From assembly GCF_047946665.1 (NCBI RefSeq), contig NZ_CP172312.1, positions 1,240,001 through 1,304,000 on the forward strand: a stretch of DNA of 64,000 nucleotides, in the 5' to 3' direction. Position 1 is the stretch's first letter; each line of letters begins with the position of its first letter. The translations under genes were made by a program, and so were the position numbers. This stretch comes from Allohahella sp002354735 (GTDB lineage: Bacteria > Pseudomonadota > Gammaproteobacteria > Pseudomonadales > Oleiphilaceae). Below, in pieces: positions 6,910 through 14,959 of this stretch. Below the pieces are notes generated by a model, which saw only the letters and a program-made list of their open reading frames with translations, was not told where the DNA came from and did no database searches.

Positions 6910-9022
6910 GGCCAGTGTGGTCTACAAGCCATCGAACGAGCGCCCCTGGAAACGTGTTGTCGGCCTGCGACGGCTGATTTTGACATCGCTGGTGCTGTTA
7001 CAGACAGCGTTCGCGGCGACTATGCTCAAGGATCTCCTGCCTTACCGGGGGGAGGATGGGCTCGAGATCGCCATCATCGTTGTATTTGCCATCCTGTTCT
7101 GCTGGATATCGATAGGCTTCTGGCTGGGCATCTTTGGTTTCATGCTGCGGCTGCGCGGTGGTGACCCGCACTCACTGATGGGCGCTTCAAGCGAAGCGCA
7201 GCGTCAGCAAGTGCCATTTGCCAGAACGGCTGTGCTCATGCCGATCTATAACGAACCGGTCGATCGCTCGCTGGGTGGCCTGGCCTCTGTGTACAAGTCG
7301 ATCGAAGCGACCGGCGCACTGGAACATTTCGACTTCTACATCCTGTCGGACAGCCGCGATCCCGAGGTCTGGCTTGCCGAGCAGGCTGCGTGGTACGACC
7401 TGACACAATCCCTGAACGCCGGCGGAAAACTCTTCTACAGACGCCGACCGCTCAACCAGAACTACAAGAGCGGTAATGTCGCGGATTTCTTCCGCCGCTG
7501 GGGCAAGAACTATCGCTATGCGGTCGTGCTGGACGCTGATTCGCTGATGGCGGGCGACACACTTACGACCATGGTTCAGCTGATGCAGCTGAACCCGAAG
7601 GTGGGGATTCTTCAGACTGCACCGTCGCTGATCAATGCACAAAGTGTCTTCGCCAAGGCGCAGCAGTTCGCCAATCGGCTGTACGGACCGATCTTCACGA
7701 GTGGGTTGGCGGGCTTGCAGCTGGGCGAGGCCGTATTCTGGGGACACAACGCCATTATCCGCGTCGATGCGTTCATGAAACACTGCGGGCTCAAGAAGCT
7801 GCGCGGCTTTGGCTTGTTCAAAGGCCCGATTACCAGTCACGACTTTGTCGAAGCGGCCTATATGGGGCGTGCCGGCTATGAAGTGTGGCTGGAACCGGAG
7901 CTGACGCACTCCTACGAGGAATCGCCGCCTTCGCTGGTCGACGAGCTCACCAGGGACAAGCGCTGGGCAAAAGGTAACCTGCAACATATCTGGATCATGC
8001 TCGGTGCGCGTCGCCTCAAACTGGCGCACAGACTGGCTTTTCTCAACGGGATTATGTCGTATGTGACATCGCCGATCTGGTTCATCTTCCTTGTGCTGAC
8101 GACCGTGGCAGCAGCAAGGCTCTACCTCCTGCCGATCGACTATTTTCCCGAGGCCTATAGTCCTTATCCCCTGTGGCCGCGCTGGGAGCCTGACCAGGCG
8201 ATGTGGCTGCTGGCGTTGATAGCCTGCCTGCTGTTTGCACCGAAATTGCTCGCACTGCTCGATGCGGTGGTGCAGGGCGAGATCAGGCGCTTCGGTGGGC
8301 TGCGGTCGGCCTTCAAGAGTCTGCTCGGGGAGATCATGCTCAGTATGTTGCTGGCCCCTGTGCGAATGCTCAGCCATACCCGCTCGGTACTCGAAGGCTT
8401 GTTCAATCTCAAGCTTTCCTGGGCGGGACAGAACCGCTCTGATGAACTGCGCTGGCGCGATGCCATCGTGAATCAGGCGCCCGGTTCGATACTGGCCATC
8501 GCCTGGGCCGGGTTCGCCTACTGGCTGGACACCGCATTCTTCTGGTGGTCACTGCCGGTCGCAGTGCCACTGATACTTGCAGCACCTACTTCGGTACTGA
8601 GCAGCCGGGTGCGGCTAGGACGTTTCGTGCACAGACATGGTTTCTTCCACACGCCGGAAGAGGCGGACCGGGACGAGCTCAGACGCATCCTGCCGAAAGT
8701 CACGCCTTCGAAACTTCGCCCTGTGCGCGGCGGACGCTTCGTGCAGGCCATCATAGATCCGGAGATCAACCACGTGCATCGCCTGCTCGGTCATCATCAC
8801 GGTGGCGGAATCAAGGCTACCGTGCTGGCGACCCTGCGTCGGCGCTGTCTGCTGCATGGCGCAGAAGCCATGACCCGTAGCGAGGTGACCTCCCTGCTGC
8901 AGGACCGGGAGTCCATGCTTTGGCTACATGAGCAGGTGTGGCGGTCTTCCCCCGACAGCGCCTGGTCGCCTTACCTGGTGCACCGAAGCGACGCGCGCGG
9001 TACTCTTGGCGCCTCAAATTAA
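6902..9022 (+). CDS. opgH: Glucan glucosyltransferase OpgH
   Basis: A multi-spanning inner-membrane glycosyltransferase of family GT2 that polymerises glucose from UDP-glucose into the backbone of osmoregulated periplasmic glucans. The central cytoplasmic domain shows VLMPIYNEP, the DADSLMAG aspartates and the RDKRWAKGNLQH segment that stands for QxxRW. Several hydrophobic segments flank it. I start at the ATG at 6902 (706 residues), inside the end of the preceding small gene; an upstream ATG at 6827 gives an unlikely Arg/Cys-rich extension. E. coli OpgH is longer (about 847 residues), mainly at the N-terminus. Confidence 0.93.
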   Translation: MTEASVVYKPSNERPWKRVVGLRRLILTSLVLLQTAFAATMLKDLLPYRGEDGLEIAIIVVFAILFCWISIGFWLGIFGFMLRLRGGDPHSLMGASSEAQRQQVPFARTAVLMPIYNEPVDRSLGGLASVYKSIEATGALEHFDFYILSDSRDPEVWLAEQAAWYDLTQSLNAGGKLFYRRRPLNQNYKSGNVADFFRRWGKNYRYAVVLDADSLMAGDTLTTMVQLMQLNPKVGILQTAPSLINAQSVFAKAQQFANRLYGPIFTSGLAGLQLGEAVFWGHNAIIRVDAFMKHCGLKKLRGFGLFKGPITSHDFVEAAYMGRAGYEVWLEPELTHSYEESPPSLVDELTRDKRWAKGNLQHIWIMLGARRLKLAHRLAFLNGIMSYVTSPIWFIFLVLTTVAAARLYLLPIDYFPEAYSPYPLWPRWEPDQAMWLLALIACLLFAPKLLALLDAVVQGEIRRFGGLRSAFKSLLGEIMLSMLLAPVRMLSHTRSVLEGLFNLKLSWAGQNRSDELRWRDAIVNQAPGSILAIAWAGFAYWLDTAFFWWSLPVAVPLILAAPTSVLSSRVRLGRFVHRHGFFHTPEEADRDELRRILPKVTPSKLRPVRGGRFVQAIIDPEINHVHRLLGHHHGGGIKATVLATLRRRCLLHGAEAMTRSEVTSLLQDRESMLWLHEQVWRSSPDSAWSPYLVHRSDARGTLGASN

Positions 9023-9032
9023 GCCAGATCGT

Positions 9033-9066
9033 TATATGACAAGATAGTCATATGACCAGATATTAG
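9033..9066. repeat. Nested inverted and direct repeat upstream of the ArsC-like gene
   Basis: ATATGAC (9034-9040) and GTCATAT (9047-9053) form a perfect 7-base inverted repeat around a 6-base spacer. The unit ATATGACnAGATA also occurs twice in direct order (from 9034 and from 9050). It sits in the 55-base gap between opgH and the next gene, about 25 bases before the start codon, so it could be an operator. No regulator gene is adjacent. Confidence 0.5.
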
Positions 9067-9077
9067 AGGAGGCGCCA

Positions 9078-9485
9078 ATGACTGCACCTGAACAAGCCCC
9101 GGTTGTCATGGGAATACCGAACTGCGATAGCGTGAAGAAGGCCCGTCGCTGGCTCGAAGAGCGTTCAACGGCCTATGAGTTCCGTGATGTTCGCAAGCAG
9201 CCGCTGTCCACCGAAGAAGTGGCGTCGCTCATCGCCCAGACAGGTGCTGCGGCCTTCGTCAACAGGCGAAGTAGCAGCTGGCGTACGCTCGACCAGCGTG
9301 CGCGTGATGTCGTCGAAACAGCCATAGAGCGGCAAGATGATCCTGCCGCGCAGGCCAGCCTGGTTGCATTGATGACCGACAACCAGACCATGATCAAGCG
9401 GCCGGTGCTGGTTCTGCGCAATACAGCAAGTACCGGATTTTCAGCCGAGGGCTGGGAGAAGACCTTCGCCGAACGATCTGATTGA
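9078..9485 (+). CDS. ArsC/Spx-family thioredoxin-fold protein (YffB type)
   Basis: The 135-residue protein has the ArsC/Spx opening GIPNCDSVKKARRWLEE, with a single active-site-region cysteine, and the late IKRPVLV motif containing the cis-proline. This combination and the length match the YffB subgroup of the arsenate reductase-like family, whose cellular role is poorly defined. There are no ars genes nearby, so a role in arsenate resistance is not supported. A strong GAGGAGG-like ribosome site (agaggaggcgcc) precedes the ATG. It is likely transcribed separately from opgH through the repeat-containing gap. Confidence 0.8.
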   Translation: MTAPEQAPVVMGIPNCDSVKKARRWLEERSTAYEFRDVRKQPLSTEEVASLIAQTGAAAFVNRRSSSWRTLDQRARDVVETAIERQDDPAAQASLVALMTDNQTMIKRPVLVLRNTASTGFSAEGWEKTFAERSD

Positions 9486-9595
9486 AAGTTCACATCATCT
9501 CCGCGTTTTTTGTGTGCTAGGATACGCGCCATCAAAAGTGGGCCTGGTCAACCAGACCGGAGCCACAAGACTGTTTTATCGGAGGCAGTGACTGA

Positions 9596-11083
9596 ATGAC
9601 GTCTAATACGGTTGATGTTTTGCTGATTGGAGCTGGTGTCATGAGCACCACGATGGGCATGATGCTGAAATTGCTCGATCCCAGTCTGAAAATAACCATG
9701 GTGGAGCGTCTTGACCACGTCGCTCATGAAAGTACCGATGGCTGGAACAACGCAGGCACTGGCCATGCCGCCTATTGCGAGCTGAACTATACGCCGCAGG
9801 GCAGGGATGGCTCGATCGACATCAAGAAGGCCATCAACATCAATGCGGCATTCGAAGTGTCACAACAGTTCTGGTCTTACATGGTGAAGCAGGACATCCT
9901 TCCGGATCCGAGCAGCTTTATCAATCGTGCACCTCATCTCAGCTTCGTCTGGGGCGAAAAAGACGTGGCCTTTCTGCGCAAGCGCTATGAAATCATGAGC
10001 GCACATCATCTGTTCGCCGACATGGAGTACTCTGAAGATCCGAGAACCCTGCGGGAGTGGATGCCGCTGGTCATGAATAACCGTGATCCCATGCAGCGCG
10101 TGGCGGCGACCCGCGTCAATTATGGCGCAGACGTCGATTTTGGCTCACTGACGCGTGGCATGGCCAAGCACCTCAAGGCACACGATAATTTTTCCTTGCT
10201 GCTGAGCCACTCGGTCAAGGATATAACGCGCAGGAAGGATCACTGGGCGGTCCTGGTCGATGATCACCGCAAGAACATGGCCCGTGAGATTCGAGCCAAG
10301 TTCGTCTTCATCGGCGCCGGGGGCGGCGCACTGCCGCTATTGCAGAAATCTGATATCACCGAGGCAGAAGGCTATGGCGGCTTCCCGGTGAGCGGGCAGT
10401 GGCTGGTCTGCAAGAAACCGGAAATCGTCAAGCAGCATTATGCCAAGGTTTACGGCAAGGCTGCTGTCGGTGCACCGCCGATGTCTGTGCCACACCTCGA
10501 CACTCGCATCATCGACGGCGAATCCGCACTGCTGTTCGGGCCGTTTGCAGGGTTCACCACGCGATTTACCAAGGAGAAGGGCTCGATATTCGACCTTTTT
10601 TCCTCGATGAAACGCGACAATTTCAAGGCAATGGTCCATGCCGGCCTGGATAATTTCGATCTTACCCGTTATCTGGTCGGCGAAGTATTCCAGTCGCAGA
10701 AGACACGGGTCGACACACTGCGAAACTTCTTTCCTGAGGCTCGCGACGAAGACTGGCATCTGGCGGAAGCCGGTCAGCGCGTGCAGATTATCAAGAAAGA
10801 CCCGGTTAACGGCGGTAAACTCGAGTTCGGAACCGAAGTCGTGGCATCGGCAGATGGCTCTTTGGCCGCTTTGCTTGGTGCATCGCCTGGCGCGTCCATC
10901 GCAACACAGACTATTATAGATGTTCTCGAACGCTGTTTTCCGAAGCGGATGGCCACCGAAGCCTGGCAAAACCGGCTCAGGGAGATCGTCCCCTCCTACG
11001 GAGAATCGCTGGTCGATGATCCGGAGCTGTTGAAACGAATTCGGCCGGCCAGTCTGAAGACATTGGAACTTGACCCAGTCTAG
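9596..11083 (+). CDS. mqo: Malate:quinone oxidoreductase
   Basis: FAD-dependent, membrane-associated enzyme that oxidises malate to oxaloacetate and passes electrons to the quinone pool, replacing or backing up NAD malate dehydrogenase in the TCA cycle. The N-terminal dinucleotide-binding GAGVMSTTMG and the adjoining VERLDHVAHESTDGWNNAGTG are characteristic of Mqo, as are the later FGPFAGF and GASPGAS segments. The 495-residue length is normal for the family. Start ATG at 9596, preceded by a GGAGG-containing stretch (tcggaggcagtgactga). Confidence 0.94.
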   Translation: MTSNTVDVLLIGAGVMSTTMGMMLKLLDPSLKITMVERLDHVAHESTDGWNNAGTGHAAYCELNYTPQGRDGSIDIKKAININAAFEVSQQFWSYMVKQDILPDPSSFINRAPHLSFVWGEKDVAFLRKRYEIMSAHHLFADMEYSEDPRTLREWMPLVMNNRDPMQRVAATRVNYGADVDFGSLTRGMAKHLKAHDNFSLLLSHSVKDITRRKDHWAVLVDDHRKNMAREIRAKFVFIGAGGGALPLLQKSDITEAEGYGGFPVSGQWLVCKKPEIVKQHYAKVYGKAAVGAPPMSVPHLDTRIIDGESALLFGPFAGFTTRFTKEKGSIFDLFSSMKRDNFKAMVHAGLDNFDLTRYLVGEVFQSQKTRVDTLRNFFPEARDEDWHLAEAGQRVQIIKKDPVNGGKLEFGTEVVASADGSLAALLGASPGASIATQTIIDVLERCFPKRMATEAWQNRLREIVPSYGESLVDDPELLKRIRPASLKTLELDPV

Positions 11084-11091
11084 TTTACAAT
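11063..11091 (+). promoter_or_regulatory. Sigma-70 promoter for the EF-G gene
   Basis: TTGGAA (11063-11068), a 17-base spacer, then TACAAT (11086-11091). The spacing is ideal and the -10 differs from TATAAT by one base. It overlaps the last codons of mqo and would give a leader of about 45 bases before the ATG at 11143. Confidence 0.55.
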
Positions 11092-11142
11092 ACCGGCCCT
11101 CGAAAACGTCCTCGTCCAAATACTATACAGAAGAGCGCGCTA

Positions 11143-13227
11143 ATGGTTGATCTATCCAAGTACAGAAACATCGGCATCTTTGCACACGTCGATGCAGGCA
11201 AAACGACTACCACTGAACGAATTCTCAAGCTCACTGGTCGTATTCACAAGACGGGCGAGGTGCACGACGGCGCAGCGACGACTGACTTTATGGAGCAGGA
11301 GCAGGAGCGGGGTATCACTATCCAGTCTGCTGCCACCACCTGTTACTGGGATGGTCACCGGATGAACATCATCGACACACCGGGACACGTCGACTTTACG
11401 GTTGAGGTTTATCGCTCACTGAAAGTACTCGACGGCGGTATCGGTGTGTTCTGTGGCTCTGGCGGTGTTGAGCCACAGTCAGAGACCAACTGGCGCTATG
11501 CCAACGAATCTGAAGTTGCGCGAGTTATCTTCGTCAACAAGCTTGACCGTCTCGGTGCGGATTTCTTCCGCGTTGTTGCGCAGGTCGAGGACGTACTTGG
11601 CGCGCGTCCGCTCGTCATCACGCTGCCTATCGGCCGTGAAGAACACTTCAAGGGCGTCGTCAACCTGATCGACATGAAAGCTTACATCTGGGACGACAGT
11701 GGTCTGCCGGAAAACTTTGAAATCACTGATATTCCGGAAGACATGAAGGCTGACGCTGCTAAGTGGCGCGAGAAGCTGATCGAGACTGCCGTTGAGCAGG
11801 ACGATGATCTGATGGAAAGCTATCTGGACGGCACCGAGCCAACAGAAGAGCAGCTGCGCCTGTGTATCCGCAAGGGCACCATCAAGCTCGATTTCTTCCC
11901 CACCTTCTGTGGTTCTGCGTTCAAGAACAAGGGCATTCAGCTGGTGCTGGACGGCGTTATCGACTTCCTGCCGAGCCCGACTGAAGTTGTGCCACAGCCT
12001 GAAGTTGACGAGACCGGTGCAGAAACAGGCAAGTTCGCGATCGTTGATGCTGACAAGCCGCTTCGTGCCCTGGCGTTCAAGATCATGGACGACCGTTTCG
12101 GTGCGCTGACCTTCGTTCGTATCTATTCTGGCAAGATCCAGAAGGGCGACACGATCATGAACGCCTTTACCGGCAAGACTGAACGCGTTGGCCGCATGGT
12201 CGAAATGCATGCGAACACCCGTGAAGAGATCGAGTCGGCTCAGGCTGGTGACATCATTGCCATCGTTGGTATGAAGAACGTTCAGACCGGTCACACCCTG
12301 TGCGACCCGAAGAACCCGGCCACTCTCGAGCCGATGGTGTTCCCTGAGCCAGTTATCTCCATCGCTGTTGCACCGAAAGACAAGGGTGGATCAGAGAAGA
12401 TGGGTATTGCCATTGGCAAGATGGTTGCTGAAGACCCGACCTTCCAGGTCGAGACTGACGAAGACAGCGGCGAAACCATCCTCAAGGGCATGGGTGAGCT
12501 TCACCTGGATATCAAGGTCGACATCCTCAAGCGAACCTACGGTGTTGAACTGGTCGTTGGTAAGCCACAGGTTGCATACCGTGAGACGATCAACAAGCGT
12601 ACCGAAGACAGCTACACGCACAAGAAGCAGTCTGGTGGATCTGGTCAGTTCGGTAAGATCGATTACATCATCGAGCCGGGCGAGCAGAACTCTGGCTACG
12701 TGTTTGAGTCCAAGGTTGTTGGTGGTAACGTTCCGAAGGAATTCATTCCTGCAGTCGAGAAGGGCTTCAAGATGATGATGGGTGAAGGTCCTCTGGCCGG
12801 TTACCCTGTTCTCGACGTGAAGGTTATCCTGATGGACGGTGCGTACCACGCAGTCGACTCCTCGGCACTGGCTTTCGAGATTGCTGCCAAGGCGGCTTTC
12901 CGTCAGACCATGCCAAAGGCTGGCCCTCAGTTGCTTGAGCCAATCATGAAGGTTGATGTCTTCACTCCGGAAGATCACGTAGGTGATGTTATCGGTGACC
13001 TGAACAGACGTCGCGGCATGATCAAGGCTCAGGAGCCAGGTGCTACAGGCGTGCGGATCAAGGCTGAAGTACCACTGAGCGAGATGTTTGGCTATATCGG
13101 GCATCTGCGTACAATGACTTCGGGTCGTGGCCAGTTCTCAATGGAATTCGCGCATTATCTGCCATGCCCGAATAACGTTGCCGAGCAGGTTATTGCTGAA
13201 GCCAAGGAGCGTAAGGCTAACGCCTAA
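11143..13227 (+). CDS. fusA: Elongation factor G
   Basis: GTPase that drives translocation of tRNA and mRNA on the ribosome and, with RRF, recycles ribosomes. G-domain motifs are complete: AHVDAGKTTT, RGITIQSA, DTPGHVDF and NKLD. Domains II-V follow to a full length of 694 residues. The gene is alone, without rpsL, rpsG or tufA, so it is likely a second EF-G copy outside the str operon, as many gammaproteobacteria have. Codon choice (GTT, GGT, CTG) looks biased as in highly expressed genes. It has a good promoter in front and a strong terminator behind. Confidence 0.92.
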   Translation: MVDLSKYRNIGIFAHVDAGKTTTTERILKLTGRIHKTGEVHDGAATTDFMEQEQERGITIQSAATTCYWDGHRMNIIDTPGHVDFTVEVYRSLKVLDGGIGVFCGSGGVEPQSETNWRYANESEVARVIFVNKLDRLGADFFRVVAQVEDVLGARPLVITLPIGREEHFKGVVNLIDMKAYIWDDSGLPENFEITDIPEDMKADAAKWREKLIETAVEQDDDLMESYLDGTEPTEEQLRLCIRKGTIKLDFFPTFCGSAFKNKGIQLVLDGVIDFLPSPTEVVPQPEVDETGAETGKFAIVDADKPLRALAFKIMDDRFGALTFVRIYSGKIQKGDTIMNAFTGKTERVGRMVEMHANTREEIESAQAGDIIAIVGMKNVQTGHTLCDPKNPATLEPMVFPEPVISIAVAPKDKGGSEKMGIAIGKMVAEDPTFQVETDEDSGETILKGMGELHLDIKVDILKRTYGVELVVGKPQVAYRETINKRTEDSYTHKKQSGGSGQFGKIDYIIEPGEQNSGYVFESKVVGGNVPKEFIPAVEKGFKMMMGEGPLAGYPVLDVKVILMDGAYHAVDSSALAFEIAAKAAFRQTMPKAGPQLLEPIMKVDVFTPEDHVGDVIGDLNRRRGMIKAQEPGATGVRIKAEVPLSEMFGYIGHLRTMTSGRGQFSMEFAHYLPCPNNVAEQVIAEAKERKANA

Positions 13228-13246
13228 AGCGCTTGTCTGCTGCTCT

Positions 13247-13263
13247 CCGCTAACGTTTAGCGG
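13247..13263. repeat. Perfect hairpin after the EF-G gene
   Basis: CCGCTAA and TTAGCGG form a perfect 7-base stem around CGT, 19 bases past the EF-G stop and 13 bases before the main terminator. It has no T tract, so it is more likely an RNA 3'-end stabiliser or an accessory hairpin than a terminator. Confidence 0.5.
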
Positions 13264-13276
13264 CGAGTAGCACCAT

Positions 13277-13304
13277 AAAAAAACCGCCAACAGGCGGTTT
13301 TTTT
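13277..13304. terminator. Bidirectional rho-independent terminator
   Basis: A-run plus CCGCC (13277-13288), AACA loop, GGCGG plus T-run (13293-13304): a 12-base stem including A:T pairs, with U tracts in both directions. It separates the EF-G gene from the convergent acyl-CoA synthetase gene. Confidence 0.9.
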
Positions 13305-13319
13305 ATGCCCTGGTTTTGG

Positions 13320-14885
13320 TCAGGCTTTGAGTTCCGCTACCAGCTCGCGCTTGAGTATTTTTCCAGTCGCGGTCATTGGCAGGCTCTCGCGAATTTCGAA
13401 CTGGCGGGGATACTTATGGCCTGCCATATGAGCTTTCGACCACGCTACCAGCTCCTCAGGACTGGCCTGCTGACCGGCCTTGAGGATGATGCAGGCACGC
13501 ACCTCTTCCCCGTACTGTTCGTCCGGCACACCGATGACAGCAGCCAGTGAAATGGCCGGGTGAGTCAGCAATACTTCCTCTATCTCACGTGGATAGACGT
13601 TGTAGCCACCGCGAATGATCATGTCCTTCAAGCGGTCGACGATAAAAATATAGCCTTCTTCATCGATGTAGCCGATGTCACCAGTGTGGAACCAGCCGTT
13701 CTTCAGCGCCTTGGCGGTGGCCTCAGGCTTGTTCAGATAGCCTTTCATGACGTTATGGCCGCGGATACAGATCTCGCCGTGTTCATTGGCTGGAACCTCA
13801 GAATTGGCGTCGTCGAGAATGCGAACTTCCACCCCCCAGATTGGCAGCCCGACCGAACCAGGCTTTCGTGGATGACTCAGCAGGTTGAAGCACGCGACTG
13901 GGGATGTTTCTGATAAGCCATAGCCTTCGAGAATGGGAACATCGAACTTCTCTTCGAAGCCTTTCAAGACCTCAAGTGGCAGGGAAGAACCGCCACTGCC
14001 GCAGAGCCTGAGATGACTGCGGATCTTGTCAACCTGGTCAGGGCTTATGTCGACTCCATTGAGCAGCGCCCAGTACATAGTTGGCACACCGCAGAAGACC
14101 GTGATTTTCTCGGCAATCATGAGCTCGACCACCACTTTTGGATCGAAGCGGGGTACCAGCACCATTGTATTGCCGTTAAGCAGGCTGCCACACATCTGCA
14201 CAGTCTGGCCAAAGGTGTGAAATAGGGGCAGGGTGATAAGCTGTCTGTCCTCTGCGACGGCTTCACTCAGGCGACCGAACATGATCGCGTTCAGCAGGAT
14301 GTTTGCGTGAGTCAGCTCGGCGCCCTTGGGTTTGCCGGTCGTGCCAGAGGTGTAGAGAATAACGACAGTGTCGATAGCCTCACTATCGATGTGAGGGTTG
14401 TCGGTGCCAGCGGTCATGAGGCTGGAGTGACTGGCAATTCCATCCTGACCGATAGCACTGCTTACCAGTGACTGGCCGCTTTCAATCAGCCAGAGATGCG
14501 TGCAGCTGGTCGTCTTGCGGAAAGCATCGACTGCGGCACGGCCAATTGGCACATCCTGGCTACCTTCAAAAGCAATATAGGCCTTGGCTGCGCTGTCTTC
14601 GAGATGATAGGCGACCTCATCGGCGTTGAGCAGTATGTTCAGGGGCACTACCGTACAGCCAGCTTTTATGATGCCGAAGTAGGCTATGGGAAACCACGGC
14701 AGATTAGGACAGCTGAGTGCCACTCGATCGCCTGGTCTCAGTCCTGCGGCGACAAGACCGTTAGCCAGGGTGTCACAACTAACCTTGAGCTCGGCGAAGG
14801 TGATGCGTTTTTCGCCACAAACGATGGCCGTCTTGTCAGGGAAACTGCGAGCCGCTTCATCGATGAGCACAGACAGTGAAAGCAT
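13320..14885 (-). CDS. Fatty-acid/acyl-CoA synthetase (AMP-forming)
   Basis: An ANL-superfamily enzyme that activates a carboxylic acid as acyl-AMP and then the CoA thioester. The P-loop-like LYTSGTTGKPKGAELTH, the GYGLSET motif, the GWFHTGDIGYIDEEGY segment and the C-terminal hinge DRLKDMIIRGGYNVYPREIEE (split here: DRLKDMIIRGG, NVYPREIE) with the catalytic lysine in ATGKILKREL are all present. The 521-residue length fits medium or long-chain acyl-CoA ligases; the exact acid cannot be told from sequence. The gene stands alone, ending at the bidirectional terminator shared with the EF-G gene. Confidence 0.88.
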   Translation of the reverse strand: MLSLSVLIDEAARSFPDKTAIVCGEKRITFAELKVSCDTLANGLVAAGLRPGDRVALSCPNLPWFPIAYFGIIKAGCTVVPLNILLNADEVAYHLEDSAAKAYIAFEGSQDVPIGRAAVDAFRKTTSCTHLWLIESGQSLVSSAIGQDGIASHSSLMTAGTDNPHIDSEAIDTVVILYTSGTTGKPKGAELTHANILLNAIMFGRLSEAVAEDRQLITLPLFHTFGQTVQMCGSLLNGNTMVLVPRFDPKVVVELMIAEKITVFCGVPTMYWALLNGVDISPDQVDKIRSHLRLCGSGGSSLPLEVLKGFEEKFDVPILEGYGLSETSPVACFNLLSHPRKPGSVGLPIWGVEVRILDDANSEVPANEHGEICIRGHNVMKGYLNKPEATAKALKNGWFHTGDIGYIDEEGYIFIVDRLKDMIIRGGYNVYPREIEEVLLTHPAISLAAVIGVPDEQYGEEVRACIILKAGQQASPEELVAWSKAHMAGHKYPRQFEIRESLPMTATGKILKRELVAELKA

Positions 14886-14959
14886 TGGTCACCTCAAAAT
14901 TGTTCTTGTAGCAGCTGACTATACGGGATATCTGCGGTGAAACAAGGGCCCGGCCTGGC

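Noticed and set aside
7187..8377. Minus-strand open frame of 396 codons inside opgH
   Set aside because: Antiparallel shadow of a clear GT2 enzyme; composition is His/Arg/Gln-rich as expected from the reverse frame.
9078..9485. Arsenate reductase with arsenic resistance role
   Set aside because: The protein belongs to the YffB-like side of the ArsC family and no other ars gene is near.
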